In this document: positions 7,879 to 13,272 of the stretch, piece after piece
Numbering within the stretch: the first letter of the stretch is position 1
Layout of the letters: each line of letters starts with the position of its first letter
Assembly (NCBI GenBank): GCA_023251335.1
Contig: JAHEZA010000017.1
Coordinates: 1-13,272 of the forward strand
Length of the DNA: 13,272 nucleotides
From: Chitinophagaceae bacterium
GTDB taxonomy: Bacteria > Bacteroidota > Bacteroidia > Chitinophagales > Chitinophagaceae
Reading direction: 5' to 3'
Made by a program: the position numbers and the translations under genes
The notes under the pieces: generated by a model
Database searches by the model: none
Seen by the model: the letters and a program-made list of their open reading frames with translations, nothing else
Told to the model about the DNA's origin: nothing

Positions 7879-9276
7879 ATGAAAATATTCAACTCAATAG
7901 TTTTTTTGGCTGCGATAGTTTTGTATTACTTACTTTCTATTTTGGGGAGTGGATGTGCGCAAATAGGTATGCCCCTGGGTGGACCACGCGATACGACTCC
8001 GCCGGTATTATTAAAATCAACACCGCCTAATGGCATGATTCATTTTACCGGCAACCGCGCTATTTTTACTTTTGATGAATATGTTCACATCCAGGATGTT
8101 CAAAAAAATTTATTGATAAACCCGGTTCCTAATATCGTTCCAAATGTCACATCTAAATTGAAAACCGTTTCCATAAAAATGCGGGACACGCTGCAACCCA
8201 ACACTACCTATAGTTTTGATTTTGGAAATGCGATACAGGATATAAATGAAAACAATCCGCTTCGCAATTTTACCTATGTTTTTTCTACCGGCAATTATAT
8301 TGACTCGCTTCAGTTGCATGGAAAAGTAGTATTGGCCGAAACAGGAAAACCTGACAGCACTTTACTGGTTCTTTTGTACAAAAATTTAGGTGACTCCGCA
8401 GTTTACAAAGAGAAGCCAAAGTATGTAGCGAGTCTCGATTCGTCGGGCCATTATTATTTTAAATATCTTGCTGCCGGCACTTATCATTTGTTTGCATTAA
8501 AAGATGAGAGCGGGCAAAAGATGTACAATAATCCTTCACAGCTTTTTGCTTTTGCTGATAGCGCTGTTCACATAACAAAGACTGTAGAACCAATAGAACT
8601 TTTTGCCTACGCGGAAAAAGAAAACACAAAGCCTGCGGCAAGCTCATCAGGGGCTCAGGCAAAAAACCCTGATAAAATATTGAAATACACTTCTTCTGTT
8701 TCTTCCGGCTCGCAGGATTTGCTTACCCCTCTCACGTTAACATTTTTTACGCCTTTAAAAGATTTCGATAGTTCCAAAATAAAATTAACAGATACATTAT
8801 ACAATCCCATCGCCGCAGCCATATCACTTGACAGCACAAAAAAAATAATTATCGTAAAAACACCGTGGGAAGAAGATTTGGATTACCGCTTAGTAATAGA
8901 CACAGCGTTTGCGGTGGACACATTGGGCGATAAGTTAAAAAAAGCGGACACAATCCATTTGAAAACGAAAAGAGAACGGGAATATGGAAGCCTGAAATTG
9001 AATTTTAAAAATCTCGGAAAAATAAAACATCCTGTGTTGCAGTTTGTAAAAAATAATGAGCTAGTTGATTCATTCAAAATTAGTTCTCCCACATTCAATG
9101 TGAAACTATTTGAACCGGGTGAATACGAGTTACGGATTTTGGATGATGAGAATGACAACGGCACCTGGGATCCGGGAAGCTATCATCTTCTAAAACAGCC
9201 GGAAAAAGCAACCGCCATTCCAAAAAAGATAAGTATCAGAGCTGATTGGGGCAATGAGTACGATATAGAGTTGTAG
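7879..9276 (+). CDS. Ig-like domain lipoprotein, Bacteroidota type
   Basis: The protein has 465 residues. A hydrophobic N-terminus (about 5-22) ends in a lipobox, ILGSGC, with the modified cysteine at C26. Directly after it comes AQIGMPLGGPRDTTPPVL, the characteristic opening of a widespread Bacteroidota lipoprotein family. The first domain (about 40-137) has the fold pattern of bacterial Ig-like (SbsA/Big_5) domains, with FDEYVHI, PNTTYSFDFGNAIQD and FTYVFSTG. A carboxypeptidase-regulatory or transthyretin-like segment follows (about 145-210; GHYYFKYLAAGTYHLFALKDE). A low-complexity A/S-rich linker lies near 255-265. A second Ig-like region and a C-terminal segment (FEPGEYELRILDDENDNGTWDPG) complete it; the last motif resembles a calcium-type DxNDNG loop. 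Probably anchored in the outer membrane or facing the periplasm. Its function is unknown, and its place among repair genes gives no clear hint. Confidence 0.88.
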   Translation: MKIFNSIVFLAAIVLYYLLSILGSGCAQIGMPLGGPRDTTPPVLLKSTPPNGMIHFTGNRAIFTFDEYVHIQDVQKNLLINPVPNIVPNVTSKLKTVSIKMRDTLQPNTTYSFDFGNAIQDINENNPLRNFTYVFSTGNYIDSLQLHGKVVLAETGKPDSTLLVLLYKNLGDSAVYKEKPKYVASLDSSGHYYFKYLAAGTYHLFALKDESGQKMYNNPSQLFAFADSAVHITKTVEPIELFAYAEKENTKPAASSSGAQAKNPDKILKYTSSVSSGSQDLLTPLTLTFFTPLKDFDSSKIKLTDTLYNPIAAAISLDSTKKIIIVKTPWEEDLDYRLVIDTAFAVDTLGDKLKKADTIHLKTKREREYGSLKLNFKNLGKIKHPVLQFVKNNELVDSFKISSPTFNVKLFEPGEYELRILDDENDNGTWDPGSYHLLKQPEKATAIPKKISIRADWGNEYDIEL

Positions 9277-9297
9277 GTGAGAAACTGTTTATTGTTT

Positions 9298-9317
9298 AAC
9301 CGGTCAAATTGGTTTTT
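9298..9317 (+). terminator. Weak stem-loop with T-run after the Ig-like lipoprotein gene
   Basis: AACCGG (9298-9303) can pair with TTGGTT (9309-9314) using two G-U pairs and a five-base loop, and T's continue to 9317. It lies 21 bases after the lipoprotein stop. The stem is short, so this is at best a weak intrinsic terminator separating the lipoprotein gene from recR. Confidence 0.3.
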
Positions 9318-9379
9318 CTGTTAATTAAGAATCTTGGTTATTTGTCTGCCTGCTTGATAGATTCACTAAGAATTACCTC

Positions 9380-9411
9380 TTTCCTGAAACCTGATATAAT
9401 TCTTAATTTTG
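9380..9411 (+). promoter_or_regulatory. Probable recR promoter (-33-like TTTC, -7 TAATTTTG)
   Basis: TAATTTTG (9404-9411) fits the Bacteroidota -7 consensus TAnnTTTG exactly. A TTTC (9380-9383, three of four bases of the -33 TTTG) lies 20 bases upstream, close to the expected spacing. Only four bases separate the -7 box from the recR ATG at 9416, which predicts a transcript with almost no leader. A sigma70-like TATAAT (9395-9400) overlaps the spacer as an alternative. Confidence 0.45.
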
Positions 9412-9415
9412 CCCA

Positions 9416-10036
9416 ATGATTTTTTCTTCTTCCCTTTTAGAAAACGCAGTTAATGAATTTGCAAAACTTCCCGGCATTGGTAAAAAAACTGCTTTAAGAC
9501 TGGTACTTCATTTATTAAAAAAAGACGTGAATGAGGTAAAAATATTCAGTGACACTGTTTTAAAAATGAGGGAGGAAATACATTTCTGTGCCCGATGTCA
9601 TAATATAGCGGATAAAGATTTTTGCAACATTTGCGCTGATCGAAGTCGTAAGCAGGAAATCATCTGCGTGGTAGAAACCATCCGCGATGTAATAGCCATA
9701 GAAAGCACGCAACAATACAATGGTCTCTACCATGTGTTAGGAGGTATTATTTCGCCGCTTGATGGCATAGGCCCCGACCAATTAGAAATTGATTCATTGA
9801 TACGCAGAGTAAACGAAGAAAAAACCAAAGAACTTGTTTTTGCGTTAAGTCCAAATATACAGGGCGATACTACGATTTATTATATTAGTAAAAAGCTAAA
9901 AGAGGTACCCGTAAAGATTACAACAATCGCGCGGGGTATTGCCTTTGGAGGCGAACTGGAATATGCCGATGAAATGACCCTGGCGCGTAGTATCTCGAAC
10001 CGAATGCCTATTGAAAATTATGTAGGAAATAAATAA
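9416..10036 (+). CDS. recR: Recombination mediator protein RecR
   Basis: The 206 residues are the usual RecR length. RecR works with RecO (and RecF) to load RecA onto SSB-coated single-stranded DNA at gaps. The domains appear in the standard order: an N-terminal helix-hairpin-helix with LPGIGKKTA (18-26), a four-cysteine zinc finger (C58, C61, C70, C73 in CARCHNIADKDFCNIC), a Toprim domain from about 81 (CVVET, with E87) and the C-terminal conserved block RGIAFGGELEYADEMTLA (173-190). The start MIFSSSLLENAVNEFAKLPG is the family N-terminus, so the ATG at 9416 is well supported even though a -7 box almost touches it and no ribosome binding site is visible. It closes the plus-strand run that also has ruvB and a repair-type helicase, and converges with pabB 15 bases later. 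Confidence 0.98.
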   Translation: MIFSSSLLENAVNEFAKLPGIGKKTALRLVLHLLKKDVNEVKIFSDTVLKMREEIHFCARCHNIADKDFCNICADRSRKQEIICVVETIRDVIAIESTQQYNGLYHVLGGIISPLDGIGPDQLEIDSLIRRVNEEKTKELVFALSPNIQGDTTIYYISKKLKEVPVKITTIARGIAFGGELEYADEMTLARSISNRMPIENYVGNK

Positions 10037-10070
10037 AACCGGATGAAGATATTATTCTAACGCCTTCATC
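10027..10070 (-). terminator. Stem-loop plus T-rich tail at the pabB 3' end, between convergent genes
   Basis: On the minus strand GATGAAG (10070-10064) pairs with CTTCATC (10048-10042) around a 15-base loop that holds the pabB stop codon. The stem is followed by CGGTTTTATTTATTT, a U-rich tail. This fits a weak intrinsic terminator for pabB. In the plus direction the stem is not followed by T's, so recR may end elsewhere. Confidence 0.4.
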
Positions 10071-11329
10071 ATTGCTTCTGCTTTAATCATACACTCTTCA
10101 TATTCTTTTTCCGGAATGCTTTTCCAGGTGATGGCTGAACCGACCCCGATTGATATGTATTTTTTTTCTTTGTTGTACAACACACTTCTTATCACAACAT
10201 TAAAATCGAAATCGCCCGCAGGATTGATGTAGCCTACCGTTCCTGAGAATAAGCCCCTTTTTGTTTTTTCATATTGCTCTATCAATTCCATCGCTCTTTT
10301 TTTAGGCGCTCCGGTCATAGATCCCATCGGGAATGTGGCCGATAAAATTTCAGAAAAAGAAATGTTTTCGCTAAGCGATCCACTAATGGTGGAAATCATT
10401 TGGTGTACCAGCGGGAAAGAATATATTTTTAAAAATTCTTTTACTGACACAGAACCCTCCGCGCATATTTTGCTCAAATCGTTGCGCACCAGGTCAACGA
10501 TCATTGTATTTTCGGCGCGCTCTTTTTCGCTTTGCTGCAACAACATCTTTTCATTTTCGTCTTCCACTTCCATATTATCACGCCTGGAAGTTCCTTTTAC
10601 AGGTTGTGAAATAATCGTATTGTTTGTTTTCTTCAAAAATCTTTCGGGGCTTGCGCACATCAAATATTTTTCGCCGGATCTGTAAAACGAAGAAAAAGGA
10701 TTTGGCGAAAGTTCGCTTAATTTCATAAAAATTTTTAGAGGATCAATCTGCACATTTTTGGCATACAACTCCTGGCAAAAACATATTTCGTAACAGTCGC
10801 CCCTCAAAATATGTTGTTGTAGCTTTTTTACGGTTTCTAAATATTCGTCTTTAGAAAATCTTTTATTTAGGGAAATTTTAATAGCATCTTTTTCATCTGG
10901 CACAATGGAAATGATTTCCTGAAAAATGGAAGCGCCATCTATTCCGGGAAGTATGCCTATCTCTGCTTTATATTTCGAAAGTGTAATTACAATCTCCGGA
11001 ACAAAAAATTGAAAGTCAGGAAAACCAATCTCATCGGGATTTTCAGAGGAAAGCGCTTCAAAATTATTTTTAAGATCGTAGGCTACATGTCCAAATATCC
11101 AGTCTTTGTTTTCCTCTCTGAATACATCAAGTTCCTGAAGCCCGCTTTCTTTCCGCGCGGTTATTGATTTACTGATTCCGAATCCAGCCAGGCATTCGTA
11201 AGATTTGTCGAAATCATAATCGTGATTATCCAGAAAACAAAAATTGCTGAACCTCTTTGCGAAGTACAGCAATTGATATTTAAAATGATAAAAATCAGTT
11301 ATGGGGTATGAAGTGTATTCCCTTTTCAA
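10052..11329 (-). CDS. pabB: Aminodeoxychorismate synthase component I (chorismate-binding PabB)
   Basis: This 425-residue chorismate-binding enzyme converts chorismate to 4-amino-4-deoxychorismate for p-aminobenzoate and folate. The catalytic core occupies about 155-425: CASPERFL (225-232), QPVKGTSRR (242-250), RAENTMIVDLVRNDLSKI (271-288), FPMGSMTGAPKKRAMELIE (333-351), RGLFSGTVGYI (358-368) and GVGSAITWKS (395-404). The lysine in PVKGT (K245) matches the nucleophile lysine of the PabB PIKGT motif; TrpE-type anthranilate synthases have PIAGT, so PabB is favoured. The glutaminase partner (PabA) is not in the window. The start is odd: there is no in-frame ATG before residue 202, and the only usable codon is TTG 11329 (or ATT just before it). 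The gene follows the acidic-protein gene by 32 bases on the same strand and converges with recR. Confidence 0.92.
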   Translation of the reverse strand: MKREYTSYPITDFYHFKYQLLYFAKRFSNFCFLDNHDYDFDKSYECLAGFGISKSITARKESGLQELDVFREENKDWIFGHVAYDLKNNFEALSSENPDEIGFPDFQFFVPEIVITLSKYKAEIGILPGIDGASIFQEIISIVPDEKDAIKISLNKRFSKDEYLETVKKLQQHILRGDCYEICFCQELYAKNVQIDPLKIFMKLSELSPNPFSSFYRSGEKYLMCASPERFLKKTNNTIISQPVKGTSRRDNMEVEDENEKMLLQQSEKERAENTMIVDLVRNDLSKICAEGSVSVKEFLKIYSFPLVHQMISTISGSLSENISFSEILSATFPMGSMTGAPKKRAMELIEQYEKTKRGLFSGTVGYINPAGDFDFNVVIRSVLYNKEKKYISIGVGSAITWKSIPEKEYEECMIKAEAMMKALE

Positions 11330-11361
11330 AATTTTGGAACAGGCATGGAGGAATTTATCGA

Positions 11362-11781
11362 TTAAAAATCATCGTCATCTCCGAATTCATCATCATCGTC
11401 AAATAAATCAAGGCTTTTAAAATCTTCGTCTGCTTCAAAATCATCGTCCTCTTTTCCTTTTTTTCCGGATTTTTTTCCTTTTGATTTTGGAACATCAAAT
11501 TCTTCAAAGTCGGGGTCAAAATCATCTTCATCATCAGACTTATTCCAATCATCATCATCCGCCTCTTCACCATCTTCATCGTCGTCATCATCATCGGCTT
11601 TCTTCTTTTTCGATGAAACGGCTTTTCCTTTTTTCTTAGGAGTATCATCATCTAATTCATCATCATCTAAATCTTCATCATCACCTAAATCTTCAGATTG
11701 TTTTTTCGAAGAACCTTTTGCAGATCCGTTAGTCGGCTTTTGTGAGGAGAGATTTTTTCCCTTTTCAGATTTTGCTTTCAT
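11362..11781 (-). CDS. Low-complexity acidic Lys/Asp-rich protein of unknown function
   Basis: Of the 139 residues, 42 are Asp and 14 Glu (about 40% acidic) and 25 are Lys; there is no Arg, His or Cys and only the initiator Met. Blocks alternate in charge: a basic Ser/Lys N-terminus (1-28), acidic 30-46, basic 49-61, acidic 63-96, basic 99-110 and acidic 111-139. Phe residues are set in the last acidic blocks (DDFDPDFEEFD, DLFDDDDEFGDDDDF), and the chain ends in DDDDF. There is no signal peptide or membrane segment, so it should be cytoplasmic and disordered. The frame is supported by the consistent charge-block pattern and by its position between purA and pabB with ordinary gaps (103 and 32 bases). 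I do not recognise a family. Acidic tails of this kind occur on RNA polymerase delta and SSB proteins, but no folded domain is present here. Confidence 0.75.
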   Translation of the reverse strand: MKAKSEKGKNLSSQKPTNGSAKGSSKKQSEDLGDDEDLDDDELDDDTPKKKGKAVSSKKKKADDDDDDEDGEEADDDDWNKSDDEDDFDPDFEEFDVPKSKGKKSGKKGKEDDDFEADEDFKSLDLFDDDDEFGDDDDF

Positions 11782-11832
11782 ATTTTCTAAGGATTTATTT
11801 TTTGTAAATTTTCAATATCCTTTTTAATTATC

Positions 11833-11840
11833 CAAAAATA
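11833..11840 (-). promoter_or_regulatory. Probable -7 box (TATTTTTG) for the acidic-protein gene
   Basis: On the minus strand TATTTTTG is a perfect TAnnTTTG match, 51 bases before the ATG at 11781, in the 103-base gap after purA. No TTTG is seen at the -33 position. It suggests that the acidic-protein gene, and perhaps pabB, can be transcribed apart from purA. The gap also holds a TTTTTTAAAAAA palindrome (11851-11862) but no convincing terminator. Confidence 0.4.
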
Positions 11841-11884
11841 ATGAATACTTTTTTAAAAAAAATTCCATGGCTTATAATCCACAA

Positions 11885-13150
11885 TTATGAAGCCACAATT
11901 AGCTGATCGGTTCCAGGCCCGTTTGATATATATTTTACAGGTACTTTCAGCGTTGTATTAATATAGTTTATGTAAGTATCCATTTCAGAAGGAATATTTT
12001 CATATTCTTTAATTCCGGTGATATCCGTTTTCCACCCGTCAAATTTTTTGTATAAAGGCTTCACATCTTTTCCTTCCATTTGAAAAGGAACCTGCATGGA
12101 TTCTTTTCCATTGATGCTATATTGATTACATACTTTAAGAACGTCAATATTATCAAGCACATCTGCTTTTGTCATTACTAACTGTGTTACTCCGTTGATC
12201 ATGCACGCAAAATTTAATGCAACGAGGTCAATCCACCCACAACGGCGTGGCCTGCCAGTAGTGCTGCCAAATTCATTTCCGTTTTTCCTGATCATTTCGC
12301 CCATTTCATCATGCAGTTCTGTTGGAAAAGGGCCGCTGCCTACCCTCGTGCAATACGCTTTGGTAATGCCAATTACTTCTTTAATCTTTTGGGGAGAAAT
12401 ACCAAGACCGCTGCAAACGCCTGCTGTTATTGTGTTTGAGGATGTAACGAATGGGAACGTACCAAAATCAACATCGAGCATACTTCCCTGGGCGCCCTCA
12501 GCAAGAATTCTTTTACCGCTTGTAATGGCATCATTTATAAAATATTCGCCGTTCACAATCTTTAATGATTTCAGAAATTCGAGCGCTTCAAAAAATTCAT
12601 TTTCCGCCTGCGAAATATCTTCGTCGAAAGAAAAATTATCCAATATCTGTTGGTGCTTTTTACGCAGGCTTTGGTATTTTGATTTGAAATCATCATCCAG
12701 CAAATCGCCAACACGCAATCCGTTTCTGCCTGTTTTATCCATGTACGCAGGACTGATTCCTTTTAACGTAGAACCTATTTTATCATGCCCCTTAGCCGTT
12801 TCGCTCGCACGGTCTAAAGCCCGATGTGAAGGAAGAATTAAATGAGTTCTTTCGCTGATAAACAAGGATTTTTTGTAATCCACTCCAAAGGCGGCTACAG
12901 ACTCGCATTCTTTTTTCAAAATCACCGCATCCAACACTACGCCGCTACCGATTAAATTGATTTTATTTTCGCGAAAAATACCGGAAGGTATCTGGTGGAG
13001 CACAATTTTTTTCCCATCAACATAAAGCGTATGACCTGCATTTGGACCACCCTGGAACCGGGCTATCATTTCGTAACCAGGCGCGAAATAATCTACAATT
13101 TTACCTTTCCCTTCATCGCCCCACTGGAGCCCAAGAATTACATCAACCAT
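11885..13150 (-). CDS. purA: Adenylosuccinate synthetase
   Basis: PurA joins IMP and aspartate with GTP to form adenylosuccinate, the committed step to AMP. From ATG 13150 the protein has 421 residues, close to the normal length, and begins MVDVILGLQWGDEGKGK, the family N-terminus. Upstream in-frame starts at ATG 13171 and TTG 13180 would add only 7 or 10 residues (MFKNLFK...), which the family does not need. Visible key features are the P-loop-like GDEGKGK with catalytic D12, NAGHT with H40, IPSGIF (54-59), IGSGVVLD (67-74), the AEGAQGSMLDVDFGTFPFVTSS block (217-238), GSTTGRPRRCGWID (295-308) and the guanine-binding TKADVLD (327-333). It heads the minus-strand group purA, acidic protein, pabB. 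A long open frame on the opposite strand (12195-12845) is a shadow of this gene. Confidence 0.98.
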   Translation of the reverse strand: MVDVILGLQWGDEGKGKIVDYFAPGYEMIARFQGGPNAGHTLYVDGKKIVLHQIPSGIFRENKINLIGSGVVLDAVILKKECESVAAFGVDYKKSLFISERTHLILPSHRALDRASETAKGHDKIGSTLKGISPAYMDKTGRNGLRVGDLLDDDFKSKYQSLRKKHQQILDNFSFDEDISQAENEFFEALEFLKSLKIVNGEYFINDAITSGKRILAEGAQGSMLDVDFGTFPFVTSSNTITAGVCSGLGISPQKIKEVIGITKAYCTRVGSGPFPTELHDEMGEMIRKNGNEFGSTTGRPRRCGWIDLVALNFACMINGVTQLVMTKADVLDNIDVLKVCNQYSINGKESMQVPFQMEGKDVKPLYKKFDGWKTDITGIKEYENIPSEMDTYINYINTTLKVPVKYISNGPGTDQLIVAS

Positions 13151-13210
13151 TTTAAAAAGATTTTTAAACATAAGAATCAAAAAGATTTTTGACCCTTTTT
13201 AAGACCGCGG

Positions 13211-13218
13211 CAAAAGTA
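13211..13218 (-). promoter_or_regulatory. Probable purA promoter -7 box (TACTTTTG)
   Basis: On the minus strand TACTTTTG matches TAnnTTTG exactly, 60 bases before the ATG at 13150 and 39 before the ATG at 13171. A clear -33 TTTG is not visible in the remaining upstream bases, although a T-rich tract lies there. The 92 bases from 13181 to the window end hold no gene. Confidence 0.45.
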
Positions 13219-13272
13219 AAATTAAAAAAAGAAAAGAAGGTGTAATTGTGTAAAAATATAAAGCTATTTATT

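Noticed and set aside
10335..10685. 116-codon plus-strand frame inside pabB
   Set aside because: It is antisense to the conserved chorismate-binding core, has no recognisable domain, and no promoter is seen.
10052..11329. Anthranilate synthase component I (TrpE) as the identity of the chorismate enzyme
   Set aside because: The PVKGT motif has the PabB-type lysine where TrpE has alanine, and no trp genes are nearby.
11355..11651. 98-codon Met- and Lys-rich frame overlapping the acidic protein
   Set aside because: It is the shifted reading of GAT repeats (GAT read as ATG), which explains the many Met residues. The charge-block frame is the better candidate.
11851..11862. TTTTTTAAAAAA as a purA terminator
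   Set aside because: The stem is pure A-T with no loop and no GC clamp, so it is unlikely to fold as an intrinsic terminator.
12195..12845. 216-codon open frame on the plus strand inside purA
   Set aside because: It is fully antisense to strongly conserved PurA motifs, and its translation (Ser/Pro/Ile-rich, no domain) looks like a codon-bias shadow.
1..13272. Mobile element, phage, CRISPR or defence island
   Set aside because: There is no transposase, integrase, phage structural gene, repeat-spacer array or terminal repeat. The helicase-nuclease resembles Cas4 only in the shared Fe-S nuclease fold and sits among housekeeping genes.

Overview
The window looks like a stretch of chromosome from a Bacteroidota bacterium, most likely of the Chitinophagales (Chitinophagaceae-like) type. 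The reasons are low GC, AT-rich intergenic gaps with few Shine-Dalgarno sequences, several TAnnTTTG boxes (the Bacteroidota -7 promoter element) in front of genes, a LytS/LytT-type regulatory pair, and an Ig-like lipoprotein of a kind typical of this phylum. It reads as core housekeeping DNA rather than a mobile island: I see no transposase, integrase, phage gene, CRISPR array, tRNA or rRNA.

Layout. On the minus strand at the left are the 5' part of a secreted peptidase with an M28-like N-terminus (1-542, cut by the window edge), a lipoprotein with one C-terminal c-type haem motif (596-1099), a LytTR response regulator (1294-2016) and its probable partner, a LytS-type membrane histidine kinase (2075-3313). 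The kinase is divergent from a plus-strand run: ruvB (3468-4502), a UvrD-like helicase fused to a C-terminal PD-(D/E)XK nuclease with a four-cysteine Fe-S signature (4670-7816), an Ig-like lipoprotein (7879-9276) and recR (9416-10036). Converging on recR from the right are three minus-strand genes: purA (11885-13150), a very acidic low-complexity protein (11362-11781) and pabB (10052-11329).

How the genes fit together. Three plus-strand genes concern DNA recombination and repair: RuvB (branch migration), the helicase-nuclease (end processing or unwinding) and RecR (RecA loading with RecO/RecF). The Ig-like lipoprotein is embedded among them without an obvious functional link. The two-component pair is a self-contained signalling module. 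purA makes the committed step to AMP, and pabB feeds folate through aminodeoxychorismate; folate cofactors feed purine synthesis, so their co-orientation is mildly sensible.

I do not see a clear undescribed multi-gene system. The items most worth a second look are the single-chain helicase plus Fe-S nuclease, the acidic Lys/Asp protein ending in an acidic-Phe tip, the odd start of pabB (no in-frame ATG, and a six-codon reading frame whose stop overlaps a TTG start), and -7 boxes so close to the recR and kinase ATG codons that leaderless transcripts are predicted.
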